DNA from: a virus
Strand: one strand, 5' to 3'
DNA length: 53,181 nt
Virus record (IMG/VR): IMGVR_UViG_3300025849_004161
Coordinates: 1-53,181 of that record
Each line of letters starts with the position of its first letter. The stretch's first letter is position 1. The notes under the pieces are model-generated. The model worked only from the letters and a program-made list of their open reading frames with translations, was not told the DNA's origin and searched no databases. Of this stretch, positions 21,878 to 30,808 are shown one piece after another. The position numbers and the translations under genes are program-made.

Positions 21878-24259
21878 ATGAATTTACAATCATTACTAGA
21901 AGCAATAAACTACGCATCAGACAATCCCAAGGCAAACCCTGAAATAGTCAGGAAGTTTGCTGATGTAGATGCTAAAACCCGTACCTGGTACATTGGTCAA
22001 TGGGCTGATAAGAAGGGTATAAAGAGCGATGATGCTATGCACATGGCAGGCTATGTACAAGATGGTTACATAGGCGCAGGTGCTTGGAACTGGCGTTATG
22101 TAGGTATGGATGATGATAACATCGAAGAGAAAGCACCAAGTGATGCAATTTATGGTATTTTTGCTGATGGCAAGGATGTTACTGCTAGGTATAGTAGTTT
22201 ATCAGATGCCAAAAAGGCGGCAGAAGAATTACAACAAAGAAGTCCAAAAGTCAAATATACAGTCAAAAAAGCAGATCCAGAAAACATAGAAGAAGCAGAG
22301 GAAGATCCGTGGGATAGACATATGAGACAGATGGCTCCTATTAATAAGGCTAAAGGACATTTACCTTATGTAAATGCAGATCCTATTAATAAGGCTAAAG
22401 GACTTAACAAATGTGTAGACTGTGGCAGAATGGAAAAAGATTGCGAGTGTCCAGGACACGACCACGCAAATGAAGAGATAGATATGACAAACGATTTAAA
22501 CGAAATCGAACAAAAGATGATGGGTGCACCTGATTATAATCCAGCAAGAGGTGGTTATACAAATAACATGATAGGCGAACCTGATGGTTATTACGATGCT
22601 GAAGAAAGACAAGAAGCATACGATCAATTACAGGATGCGTTAGCACAATCAAATAGTGTCGAAGCAGAGTATGTTAAAGACGGCCATTGTCCAGAATGTC
22701 CTAATGTAGAGGATAATGAAGATTGTTATGGATTTGGTAATTATGGTTGTGACGATGGTGAATTAACTTATGATGGCGACACAGTAAGTTGGAAGGCAAT
22801 TAAAGACCATGATGAACGTCAAGCACAAAGACAACAAGCAAAAGATAACTATCCGGGCGACGAAGCAGTTATAGACTTTGCGGCTAGTACAGCCAAGCAA
22901 TTAAAGTCAAGTGGGCAAGATCCTAGAGATACATTACAGTATGTTAATCAGGAATATCCAAATTTGGGCAGAGCACAAAGAGCCAGTTTAGTTGCCAAAG
23001 GAATGAAGAAAGCAGGTTTAACCACTGAAGATCAAGTGCCATTTTTACAACGATCAAATTCAGGGTATAAAAAAGCAGTAGATGATTTTAAAAAGTTGAA
23101 TCCTGGTAAAACAGAAGAGGATTTTAAAGAATTAGGAACAAAACAACAAGAAAAATATCTTGACAAGTATTTAGAAGGCAAATCCCCACATAAGAAAGGC
23201 TCAGCAAAATACAAAAATCACATGGCGGCCAAACATGCTAGTATGGGAGAGAACATGAACGAAAATAAATGGAAAGAAATCGAAACCACTAGTGACTATA
23301 TGTTGCCAGTAACAATGGATAATAGGCCATTAGATTGGCCCACATACTGGGAATGGGAACAGTCACATGGAGAAACAAAAAAAAATAGAGCAAGTTTACG
23401 TTTTAGTAATTATGTAAAAAATGCCAAACACGAACTTGGCATTGCTGAAGGCGAACAGCATGGTAATAGCAAAATATATAAAAAGTGCTGGACAGGTTAC
23501 AGCAAAGTCCCAGGTAAAAAAGCAGGCGAAAAAGGTTCTTGTAAAAAGAACGAAGGCAGAATTGAAGATACATTTGGAACTGATACAGTTGATAAACATG
23601 ACAAGCCTAAAAAGAAGAAAAAGGAAGAAAGTATTCAAGTAGGCGACGAATTAATGATTGAAACAGCAGACGGCGAAGGTATTGTTGTACCTGTGTTACA
23701 TGTTGTAAACGAAAACATATTAATTGGTTGGGACGAACTAGCAGAAGACATTGTTGTCGAAGGTGCTAGACAATTAGCAGAATTAAAAAAATTAGCAGGC
23801 TTAGATCAACTCAATGAAATCACAGATGCATCTGCCAAAGAAGTTATTATGCAAATAATAAACAGTTATGGTAAAGATGTTGATTTAGAAACAGAGTTTA
23901 GAAACTATTTTCCAAGACTATCAGATAAGGAAGTAGATTATTACCTTAAAGGATATAAAAAGCCTGAACTTAAATTAGTTAAGAATGAAGCAGAATATCA
24001 AGGACGTAAAGTTAAGTTGGGCAAACCAACTAGAGGCGATGTTAAGAAGTTTAAAGTTTATGTAAAAGATCCTAAAACAGGAAATGTGAAAAAGGTAAAC
24101 TTTGGACATGGTGGTACTAGTGCTAAAAAAGCCGGGCAAAAGACTATGAAAATTAAAAAGTCTAATCCAGCAAGACGCAAGAGTTTTAGAGCAAGACACA
24201 ACTGTGATAATCCGGGTCCTCGTACTAAAGCAAGGTACTGGAGTTGCCGCGCCTGGTAG
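21878..24259 (+). CDS. Very large virion-type protein with zinc-ribbon-like motifs, 793 aa
   Basis: Mostly hydrophilic and low-complexity. Notable parts: an in-frame 15-aa duplication (PINKAKG twice), a CVDCGRMEKDCEC cluster and a second Cys cluster at CPECPNVEDNEDC. LAELKKLAGLDQLNEI lies in the last third. A basic C-terminal domain has GRKVKLGKPTRGDVKKFKVY and ends RRKSFRARHNC...ARYWSC. The LAGL-type motif recurs in two other late proteins here. I infer an internal head or scaffold protein. The late octamer ends 5 nt before the ATG. No enzyme motif seen. Confidence 0.7.
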   Translation: MNLQSLLEAINYASDNPKANPEIVRKFADVDAKTRTWYIGQWADKKGIKSDDAMHMAGYVQDGYIGAGAWNWRYVGMDDDNIEEKAPSDAIYGIFADGKDVTARYSSLSDAKKAAEELQQRSPKVKYTVKKADPENIEEAEEDPWDRHMRQMAPINKAKGHLPYVNADPINKAKGLNKCVDCGRMEKDCECPGHDHANEEIDMTNDLNEIEQKMMGAPDYNPARGGYTNNMIGEPDGYYDAEERQEAYDQLQDALAQSNSVEAEYVKDGHCPECPNVEDNEDCYGFGNYGCDDGELTYDGDTVSWKAIKDHDERQAQRQQAKDNYPGDEAVIDFAASTAKQLKSSGQDPRDTLQYVNQEYPNLGRAQRASLVAKGMKKAGLTTEDQVPFLQRSNSGYKKAVDDFKKLNPGKTEEDFKELGTKQQEKYLDKYLEGKSPHKKGSAKYKNHMAAKHASMGENMNENKWKEIETTSDYMLPVTMDNRPLDWPTYWEWEQSHGETKKNRASLRFSNYVKNAKHELGIAEGEQHGNSKIYKKCWTGYSKVPGKKAGEKGSCKKNEGRIEDTFGTDTVDKHDKPKKKKKEESIQVGDELMIETADGEGIVVPVLHVVNENILIGWDELAEDIVVEGARQLAELKKLAGLDQLNEITDASAKEVIMQIINSYGKDVDLETEFRNYFPRLSDKEVDYYLKGYKKPELKLVKNEAEYQGRKVKLGKPTRGDVKKFKVYVKDPKTGNVKKVNFGHGGTSAKKAGQKTMKIKKSNPARRKSFRARHNCDNPGPRTKARYWSCRAW
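22336..22403 (+). repeat. Intragenic 23-bp direct repeat
   Basis: TCCTATTAATAAGGCTAAAG (plus GAC) at 22336-22358 and 22381-22403, a 45-bp period encoding a duplicated PINKAKG segment. Confidence 0.95.
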
Positions 24260-24799
24260 ATGAAACCATTTGTTTATATTGGTGATATCAATATTGATTC
24301 TATTGCTAATAAATTATCTAATAACAATGACTGGAATAATCCTTATTCCATAATTCGACATTCCTACTATGCAGTTCACAGTGATACACATATAATTCCA
24401 TTGATGTGGTCTTTGGAATCTATCAAGTTTGAATATACATCTAAAAGTGCACCTAAAACAGAATATTGGGACAAATATGTTGATAAAGTATTTTTTAAAG
24501 AGTTATTTAAAAAAATTAATACTTATAAAACTGGTCATCCTATAAGAGTTATGTTTGCTCTTCTACCAGCACAATGTTTTATATATCCGCACACTGATAC
24601 AGGTGATTCTTTTTCTGTAAATAGTAGAATACATATACCCATAGTCACTAATGATAAAGTTGAATTCACAGTAGGATCTGAGACTATCTATATGAAGCAA
24701 GGAGAAATATTTGAAATTGATAATCAGGATATGCATTCAGTTTATAATAACTCAGACGAAGATAGAATACATTTAATTTTGGATTGGCATGCACATTAG
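24260..24799 (+). CDS. Aspartyl/asparaginyl hydroxylase-like oxygenase, 179 aa
   Basis: The core PHTDTGDSFSVNSRIHIPIV, then QGEIFEIDNQDMHSVYNNS and EDRIHLILDWH, follows the Asp/Arg hydroxylase cupin pattern with His/Asp ligands, a substrate-site Arg and the distal HSV. The family hydroxylates Asp, Asn or Arg side chains, or fatty acyl chains, using 2-oxoglutarate. It starts directly after the 793-aa stop and overlaps the next gene by 11 nt. Target unknown. Confidence 0.82.
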   Translation: MKPFVYIGDINIDSIANKLSNNNDWNNPYSIIRHSYYAVHSDTHIIPLMWSLESIKFEYTSKSAPKTEYWDKYVDKVFFKELFKKINTYKTGHPIRVMFALLPAQCFIYPHTDTGDSFSVNSRIHIPIVTNDKVEFTVGSETIYMKQGEIFEIDNQDMHSVYNNSDEDRIHLILDWHAH

Positions 24800-25424
24800 T
24801 AAAAGCAAAAATATATTTAATTCACAAGGTACTTGGGGCACAGCCATAGAACAAATGCATTGTCCTAATGCAGAATCATTACAACTATTTGATCAAAGTG
24901 GTTATGATTTATGTCCACTTGAACAAGAGTATGCCAAAGTAAATATGGGCGAAGCATACTTTGTAAGATATAGACGTGCTATTGCTAAACCTTGGTTACT
25001 AAGTGATAGTAAAACAGGTCCACATATAAATCATTCTTATTTGTTTGAACGCAAAGGCTATCACGGATATGCTCTAGAACAGTTAGGGCATTGGGCAGAA
25101 GGCAATCATCTTATACACAAAATGACTCAACTTAAACCTAAGTGGGGTATTGATATAAGTATAGATTATGTTGATAGCAATAGATATAAGACTATGGAGT
25201 TATTTCATTACGAATGGGATAGTAATAGTTTAGATGAAGTAGAAAGTAAAAAATCTGTCATAGAAGAACTATTAGTAAATACAGATTGGAATAACTTTGC
25301 CAAAGAAAAACTTGCTAAAAAAGAAGAATGGGCACACTTAGATTTTGTTGGGCAAAGCAAATGGACTACTAAATACTTAGGCTTACCAAAAGAGAGATTT
25401 AAGTTAGTACCATGGAATATATAA
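24789..25424 (+). CDS. Hypothetical protein between two oxygenases, 211 aa
   Basis: No family recognised. Rich in Trp, Tyr and His, with KWGIDISIDYV and MELFHYEWDSN blocks. It overlaps both flanking oxygenase genes (11 and 13 nt), so the three form one coupled unit and may share a pathway. No membrane segment or signal peptide. Confidence 0.65.
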   Translation: MHISKSKNIFNSQGTWGTAIEQMHCPNAESLQLFDQSGYDLCPLEQEYAKVNMGEAYFVRYRRAIAKPWLLSDSKTGPHINHSYLFERKGYHGYALEQLGHWAEGNHLIHKMTQLKPKWGIDISIDYVDSNRYKTMELFHYEWDSNSLDEVESKKSVIEELLVNTDWNNFAKEKLAKKEEWAHLDFVGQSKWTTKYLGLPKERFKLVPWNI

Positions 25425-25954
25425 ACAAACTATCTATACAAATAGATCAAAAACAATTATTAGAAGATGTCGAGTATATACTTGGGTTAACACCATTGTG
25501 GCCTAATCAACAAATCAGCCTTACAAGTATCACAGGCAATGACGATTGGGATTGTAGCATAGGCAAAATTGCTAATTTAAACTATAGCGAACACGAGTTT
25601 ACTACTATTAATAACAGCATAAAAGACCGTTATATAGGCGAATTAATACAAAGTTTAGCACCTAATTACTGTAGATGGCGTATAATGAATAAAGCAAGAC
25701 GCACATGTTATAGTGTTCATCATGACGGCACAGACCATGTAATGCGCCTACACATACCTGTTATAACGAACGATCAAAACTTTTTAATGTTCTACACGGA
25801 TAAGCCTGTAGCAAGTGATACAGGTACTGATATCTCTATTAAACATTACAATTTAGAACCTGGAAATGCGTACTTGATGCGTACTAATTATTTGCATTCA
25901 GCAGTTAATTTCAGCAATGATGATCGAATACACATTGTAGCAACACAGATTTAA
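25412..25954 (+). CDS. Aspartyl/asparaginyl hydroxylase-like oxygenase, 180 aa
   Basis: YSVHHDGTDHVMRLHIPVIT supplies HxD-type ligands and the conserved R-hydrophobic-HIP stretch; NAYLMRTNYLHSAVNFS and DDRIHIVA carry the distal His and Arg. It is a diverged relative of 24260-24799. It overlaps the 211-aa gene by 13 nt and the glutaredoxin gene end by 4 nt (convergent). Substrate unknown. Confidence 0.78.
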   Translation: MEYINKLSIQIDQKQLLEDVEYILGLTPLWPNQQISLTSITGNDDWDCSIGKIANLNYSEHEFTTINNSIKDRYIGELIQSLAPNYCRWRIMNKARRTCYSVHHDGTDHVMRLHIPVITNDQNFLMFYTDKPVASDTGTDISIKHYNLEPGNAYLMRTNYLHSAVNFSNDDRIHIVATQI

Positions 25955-26178
25955 CTTGCGTCTACTAATGCCTTATACTCTGTAAAACCGCCAATCTTAT
26001 TACCGTCTACTATAATTTGTGGGAATGTCCTAGCACCAGGAAATGTTTCCATTAACTGTTCTCTATTAAAGTCCTCATCTAACATTTTATATGTTAGTTT
26101 GTGACCTTCTCTTTCTGCTAATGCTTTTGCTTGAACGCAATAAGGACATTGTGGTTTGCTATATATTTCAACTTTCAT
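25951..26178 (-). CDS. grx: Glutaredoxin, 75 aa
   Basis: Classic small glutaredoxin: redox site CPYC at residues 11-14, TFPQIIVDG with the cis-Pro, and GGFTEY. It reduces disulfides with glutathione and could serve the NrdAB reductase encoded at 41954-45330. The late octamer TATAAATA ends 5 nt before the ATG and overlaps the end of the methyltransferase gene. Confidence 0.93.
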   Translation of the reverse strand: MKVEIYSKPQCPYCVQAKALAEREGHKLTYKMLDEDFNREQLMETFPGARTFPQIIVDGNKIGGFTEYKALVDAS

Positions 26179-26183
26179 AATTT

Positions 26184-26191
26184 TATTTATA
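26184..26191 (-). promoter_or_regulatory. Late promoter octamer, leaderless geometry
   Basis: TATAAATA, then AAATT, then ATG at 26178 (minus); it overlaps the methyltransferase stop codon. Confidence 0.75.
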
Positions 26192-26840
26192 CCTTGCTAA
26201 TGTACATCCATTGACCTCTTGGATGGCCAATTGGACCGTTAAATATTTTCTTTAATCCACAACTTGCAACAATATTATCCATATGTTGTTCGCTGTAGAA
26301 TAAATCTTCTTTGGAATGAGTTGCTTGTTGATTTGCTTGATTTTCTTCTAACCCTTCTAACTGGAAGTAAGTAAAGTAAATTTTACCATCAGGCGATAAT
26401 GTGTCTTTAACATTGTTTAAGCAATGCTTTATATCTGCTACACTTAGATGTGACATCAAACTTTGACACCATGCATAATCAACTGGTTTGTCTACAAATG
26501 CACAATTAAACTCGCTATTTACAGAAAATCTAGGAGTTTTATCAAACACAGTTTCGGGTGTTAATACTTCATTTAAACCGTATTCAATTAGTTCTGGCAT
26601 TCGATCTAATCCAAAGTAATTAGTTGAATCTAAATATGGAATAACAAACTGCCCTGTTCTCAGTGCACCACAACCAACATCAAATAATACATGATTAGGG
26701 TTTAGTCCGTGATATAATAGATATTCAAAATGATCTTTACCCATTAAATCAAAATCAAGTCGACTTTCTGACCCTACAAATTCTATTGCACCGTCTCTGG
26801 ATATCTTATCAATATATTGCTCTTGTTTTGTAGCCGCCAT
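26187..26840 (-). CDS. SAM-dependent methyltransferase, class I, 217 aa
   Basis: Motif I is VLFDVGCGALRTGQF (residues about 50-65), then YFGLDRMPEL for the acidic ribose-binding strand and a WCQSLMSHL segment for motif IV/V. It resembles small-molecule or protein methyltransferases rather than a DNA methylase: no NPPY/DPPY is seen. Late octamer 5 nt before the ATG. Substrate unknown. Confidence 0.82.
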   Translation of the reverse strand: MAATKQEQYIDKISRDGAIEFVGSESRLDFDLMGKDHFEYLLYHGLNPNHVLFDVGCGALRTGQFVIPYLDSTNYFGLDRMPELIEYGLNEVLTPETVFDKTPRFSVNSEFNCAFVDKPVDYAWCQSLMSHLSVADIKHCLNNVKDTLSPDGKIYFTYFQLEGLEENQANQQATHSKEDLFYSEQHMDNIVASCGLKKIFNGPIGHPRGQWMYISKV

Positions 26841-26845
26841 AGTAA

Positions 26846-26853
26846 TATTTATC
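26846..26853 (-). promoter_or_regulatory. Late promoter octamer, leaderless geometry
   Basis: GATAAATA, then TTACT, then ATG at 26840 (minus). A second octamer CATAAATA lies upstream at 26875-26868. Confidence 0.8.
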
Positions 26854-26881
26854 TTGTTTACTATGGATATTTATGGAGTTT

Positions 26882-27289
26882 TTAACTTACGCCGCTTGGG
26901 TCTTGATCTCTGTCGTCGTTGTAGTTTGGATCTGATACTTCTATGTCACCTTGACTACCGTCACCAGTCATATCATCGCCTGGCGGTACTTGCATTGTGT
27001 TTTCTAAATAGTGAGCACAGTCACTTAGATATGCTCCTGCTTTAGTAATCTTTGCTTGCCACCAATTTGGGAAATCTGAATCTGGCAATTCTTTTAGAGT
27101 CTTTGCGATCTCTACACTATATTTTCCCATTTGGTATAATTGGCGTCTAATCATATCTCTTTCATTATCAACATGACCAATTGCCACTTTTACATTGTCG
27201 CTGTCACCAGCATCTTTTTCGAATAGTTGGCCGTATATGCCTGCTAATTCCTGTAATCTTTTTAAATCTTCTTTGCTAACTTTACTCAT
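26882..27289 (-). CDS. Late acidic protein with LAG motif, 135 aa
   Basis: The N-terminus has DLKRLQELAGIYGQLFE, the same (L/M)AG(L/I) motif seen in the 793-aa and 637-aa proteins. Helical middle, then an Asp/Gly-rich tail. It starts just after the 637-aa gene stop. Likely virion-associated; function unknown. Confidence 0.65.
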   Translation of the reverse strand: MSKVSKEDLKRLQELAGIYGQLFEKDAGDSDNVKVAIGHVDNERDMIRRQLYQMGKYSVEIAKTLKELPDSDFPNWWQAKITKAGAYLSDCAHYLENTMQVPPGDDMTGDGSQGDIEVSDPNYNDDRDQDPSGVS

Positions 27290-27290
27290 A

Positions 27291-29204
27291 TTACTTTGCT
27301 TTCTTTATATTTTTCATATGTCTTAAGAAACGTGCTGTTTCACCTTCTTCTGCATCTGCTTCGCCAGTATCGCCTTTAGGAGGAGTTGCGACTGCTATTC
27401 TGTCATCTAAATCTTTTTGAGTAGATTTGCTATAAGGTACTCCTGGCTTTTTACCATCCTTACCTAACATTTCACCTAATCCTGCTAGGTCTCGCATTCT
27501 TTGAATATCTTCGTCTACTTCAGGTTCGCCATGGTCTTTCCAATCTGCACTATCTACAGTATCTTCAGCATGTCTTTGAATAATTTCATCTCTGTCATCA
27601 TCCATGTGTAAGTTTAAGTCTCTGGAAATCTCGCCCATTTCCTGATCAAGTTCTTCCATTGATAAACCACATGCTTCTGCGTATGCTTCTTCACCACCAC
27701 TTTGTAGGGCATTCATTAATTCTTCGTATGCTTCTTCTTCACGACTTTGTTCTGCACTTGCGTCAAAACTTTCGTCTTTCTTGTTTTTATCTTTGACTGC
27801 TTTTTTCATTGGCTCTTCTTTGTCGCCATCGCCGTCTATATCAATGTAGTCAGGCTTTGAACCTTTACTTTCTAATGGTGCACCTTCTGGTTCTTTATCT
27901 TGTTGCTCTACATATTCTTTGGCACCTTCAATACCTTTATCAACTACCAATGTGATGTAGTCTTGCACTACTTCGTTTGCATATTTGCTATCCCACTCAT
28001 CTGCATTATCTACTATTAATGCTTCTAACTCTTTTAAACATTCTTCTTGATCTTGGCATGTCATAATAATATCTTCTGAATCTGTCATTGCTATATCAAA
28101 TGCATTGCCACCTTCTGATACTGGCTTAACACCATAGTCATATCTGATATCATTTAAGTCTAAATCTTCTAATGCGTATTCCTCACCGTCTACTACGTCA
28201 CTTTCTTCTACTAATCCTTTTGAATTAGCAAATTCAATCATATTTGTTAAACCTTCTTCTTTTTGAATTGCATCTTGAAACTTTTCTCTAGGTGATTTTG
28301 CATCTGCTCCTCTATTAGAGCCCAGCATGTTTAACATTTTTCTAACTGCTTTTGCTTCGCCTACACTTACTTCAACTTCTGAACCGTCATCTGTTTTCAC
28401 AGTTGATTTAGGATTTTTTATGTCATCGCCATCTTTGGACATCTCGTCACTGTCTATGATTTTTCCTAATTGGTCAAACATAGGCATTTCCTTGTATCCT
28501 GGTGCATCTGCATAGTCGTCGTCCTCGACATCTATTTCGTTTAAACCTGCCATTTTACGCATATAGTTTAAATCTAATATTTCTTGTTCAGTTATCATAA
28601 GTTTCTCTCGTATAAGTTTAAATAAGTCTTCGTTGTATTTATCATATAAGTCCACAAAAACCTGTTTTGCTAGTTCTTCATCACCTTTCATTAGTTCTCT
28701 AATTTGACTAGCACTATCTAAATCGTGTCCTGCTATTTTAAATGGAAAGATAGGAGCAGTCATAATATAACCATGCTCAGCCATGCTTTTCATGTCATCT
28801 TCGTGTGTAAATTTTTGTAAATATGCAGGATTGCCGTCTTTTTTAAGTGATACACCCATGTTAGGAAAGTTAAATCTTGGGTCATCTACCATATCTTTTT
28901 CGCTAACAACCATGATCAATCCTGTATCACTAGCAGTAAATTTCTTGCCAAATTGGTCTATATATTCTTGTCCATTGTATGTATTTTTTACTTCTAGTAC
29001 TTCATTACTGTCGATGCCTAGCAGTTGCATAAAATTTAATTTATCTTGAAAGTTAAATGGTGATTTACCTGGTTGCACTTTGTTTGTGGTAGCAATATAC
29101 ACATTTGCCCAGTCTTTTTTAAGATGTTCGAACACTGATTTGTGTCCTTTGTGAAAAGGTTGGAATCTACCTGGGTATACTACTATGATATTTGAACGGT
29201 CCAT
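27291..29204 (-). CDS. Nucleotidyltransferase fused to acidic virion-type protein, 637 aa
   Basis: Residues 1 to about 200 are an NMN/cytidylyltransferase-like domain with VVYPGRFQPFHKGHKSVF (HxGH at 18-21). The rest is acidic and helical, with two LAGL-type motifs (RKMAGLNEI about 216-224 and RMRDLAGLGEML near 575). An IDGDGDKEEP segment near 460 looks like a calcium-binding loop. The enzyme core could make NAD or a nucleotide-activated product. The late promoter and tail suggest the protein is packaged. Late octamer 5 nt before the ATG. Substrate unknown. Confidence 0.78.
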   Translation of the reverse strand: MDRSNIIVVYPGRFQPFHKGHKSVFEHLKKDWANVYIATTNKVQPGKSPFNFQDKLNFMQLLGIDSNEVLEVKNTYNGQEYIDQFGKKFTASDTGLIMVVSEKDMVDDPRFNFPNMGVSLKKDGNPAYLQKFTHEDDMKSMAEHGYIMTAPIFPFKIAGHDLDSASQIRELMKGDEELAKQVFVDLYDKYNEDLFKLIREKLMITEQEILDLNYMRKMAGLNEIDVEDDDYADAPGYKEMPMFDQLGKIIDSDEMSKDGDDIKNPKSTVKTDDGSEVEVSVGEAKAVRKMLNMLGSNRGADAKSPREKFQDAIQKEEGLTNMIEFANSKGLVEESDVVDGEEYALEDLDLNDIRYDYGVKPVSEGGNAFDIAMTDSEDIIMTCQDQEECLKELEALIVDNADEWDSKYANEVVQDYITLVVDKGIEGAKEYVEQQDKEPEGAPLESKGSKPDYIDIDGDGDKEEPMKKAVKDKNKKDESFDASAEQSREEEAYEELMNALQSGGEEAYAEACGLSMEELDQEMGEISRDLNLHMDDDRDEIIQRHAEDTVDSADWKDHGEPEVDEDIQRMRDLAGLGEMLGKDGKKPGVPYSKSTQKDLDDRIAVATPPKGDTGEADAEEGETARFLRHMKNIKKAK

Positions 29205-29209
29205 AGTAG

Positions 29210-29217
29210 TATTTATC
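29210..29217 (-). promoter_or_regulatory. Late promoter octamer, leaderless geometry
   Basis: GATAAATA, then CTACT, then ATG at 29204 (minus). Confidence 0.8.
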
Positions 29218-29224
29218 TTTTTTT

Positions 29225-29554
29225 CTAATCTATCTGTACTACCTTGATTGCTTCAGCAGTAGTATATGGTGATTTATGTGCTAATGGTTCTTGTTGATCC
29301 ACTATGTTAGCATCTCTATATTTTTCAGAACCTTTGATATTAATATCAATAAAAGGAATTTGTTCGTTTGGAAGTTCGTCATCGCTCCATATTGCTTCTA
29401 CAGGACATTCAGGTTCACATAATGCACAGTCAATACATTCATCCGGATCAATGTAAAGCATGTCAGGGCCTTCGTAAAAACAATCTACTGGGCACACAGT
29501 GACACAGGCGGTATCTTTACAGCCTACACACGGACTTCCTACTACAAATGTCAT
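29225..29554 (-). CDS. fdxA: Seven-iron (3Fe-4S/4Fe-4S) ferredoxin, 109 aa
   Basis: The N-terminal half matches FdxA-type 7Fe ferredoxins: [19 protein letters not shown], then [19 protein letters not shown]. These give one 3Fe-4S and one 4Fe-4S site. The acidic C-terminal tail is family-like. Such proteins carry low-potential electrons, possibly to the oxygenase or radical SAM enzymes nearby; that link is inference. Its ATG overlaps the oxygenase stop (ATGA). Confidence 0.93.
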   Translation of the reverse strand: MTFVVGSPCVGCKDTACVTVCPVDCFYEGPDMLYIDPDECIDCALCEPECPVEAIWSDDELPNEQIPFIDINIKGSEKYRDANIVDQQEPLAHKSPYTTAEAIKVVQID

Positions 29555-30228
29555 ATCAGTATTTCTTTAGGTTGGTGTAAATGCAATGACTCGGGTGTTA
29601 CTTGGCCAGTAATAGTTAAACTCCATCTAGGCCAATATCCTACATTTCCTGTAGCATGATATATGCCTTCTTTCCAACAATGTATGTCACCTATGCTGTA
29701 TTGGTGCAGTACATCATTGCCAACACTAACATAATGTCCCCATTGCCAATCATTTAGTTGTACTAAGTAACGTATTACTTCTGTATCATCACTAACTTTA
29801 GCAAAGTTACGTCTATAATTATTATAACTATCTCTATGCCAAGGAATTGCTTTTCCTGGTGGTTGTTCTAAAAACATTATTTGTGGGTTTTTTAATCCAC
29901 TTAACTCTCCCATTCTACGAAATGTATCGCATACATTCCATGTTTGTCTGCCGCCTGTATTATGTGGAGTAAACCCTGCTCGAGTTAAATCGTTATGATA
30001 TCCTTCCATTATTTCTGCGGCTTCTTTGTTGTAAGGAGTACCTTTGATACTTACTTCATCGTATGCATCGTCGTCGGATAAGGCATCACTAGACGCACTT
30101 ACAACGTCTGTAAGCAACGTTGTTGGATTAGATATATATTTTCCTACATATTGCACATCGGAATGTTTAGACGCAGGATCGTAATGCCAATCAAAGTTTT
30201 CTTTATTCCATTGCCAATAACTATCCAT
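29551..30228 (-). CDS. 2OG-Fe(II) oxygenase-like protein, 225 aa
   Basis: [10 protein letters not shown] gives the Hx[14 protein letters not shown] the turn, and [20 protein letters not shown] the distal His and Arg. The ATG at 30228 has CAGGAAT upstream and starts 1 nt after the previous stop. It is coupled to ferredoxin downstream, a possible electron donor, though 2OG enzymes normally need none. Substrate unknown. Confidence 0.75.
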   Translation of the reverse strand: MDSYWQWNKENFDWHYDPASKHSDVQYVGKYISNPTTLLTDVVSASSDALSDDDAYDEVSIKGTPYNKEAAEIMEGYHNDLTRAGFTPHNTGGRQTWNVCDTFRRMGELSGLKNPQIMFLEQPPGKAIPWHRDSYNNYRRNFAKVSDDTEVIRYLVQLNDWQWGHYVSVGNDVLHQYSIGDIHCWKEGIYHATGNVGYWPRWSLTITGQVTPESLHLHQPKEILI

Positions 30229-30229
30229 A

Positions 30230-30808
30230 CTATTCCTGTGTACTAAAAAAGAATGTTTGAAACAATCTACCTGAATATTTATCTGTTCCAAATCCAGGTA
30301 ATACACTTCTATGGTATAGGCTTCCTTTGTAACATACTAGCCTATTATACACATTACCAACAAATGCAATCTGTTCCCATTGGTCCATATGTTCCTCACC
30401 TAGAAAATCAGAATTATTAAAATCAGATGCAGAATCTTTAACACCGTCCCATTCGTATATGCCTGTTGGTTTGTGTCTATAAATACCAGTACCTGATTCT
30501 GCAGGTGCGTCTGGTGTTAAGTATAATACTGCCGCCCATGTAGTTTCGTCGTGGTGAATCCATGTTTTAGATTCTTGTGTGGTAATTTGATATGCAGTAT
30601 TATATTCTTCCGGCCAATACGAAATTGGTTTTTTAATTATACTTTCTTCAAAAAATGTTTTTAAATAGTTATGTTGTTGTGTTTCTTCTGGGCCAGTCCT
30701 GTATCCAGGGTAATTGCCTTCTGTAATAAATTCTCTACTAAGTGCAAATTCTCGAACTTGGTCAGGGTTAGTATAAAAGTTATCCATTATAAAAAAGTTT
30801 AAATCCAT
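30230..30808 (-). CDS. DUF6445-like oxygenase-fold protein, 192 aa
   Basis: Pattern WIHHDETTWAAVLYLTPDAP, then GTGIYRHKPTG, then NRLVCYKGSLYHRS and GRLFQTFFF, as in DUF6445 proteins with a 2OG-oxygenase-like fold (HxD, distal His, Arg). The start at 30808 has AAGGAAT. It overlaps the GH6 gene by 10 nt. Biochemical role not established in the family, to my knowledge. Confidence 0.72.
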   Translation of the reverse strand: MDLNFFIMDNFYTNPDQVREFALSREFITEGNYPGYRTGPEETQQHNYLKTFFEESIIKKPISYWPEEYNTAYQITTQESKTWIHHDETTWAAVLYLTPDAPAESGTGIYRHKPTGIYEWDGVKDSASDFNNSDFLGEEHMDQWEQIAFVGNVYNRLVCYKGSLYHRSVLPGFGTDKYSGRLFQTFFFSTQE

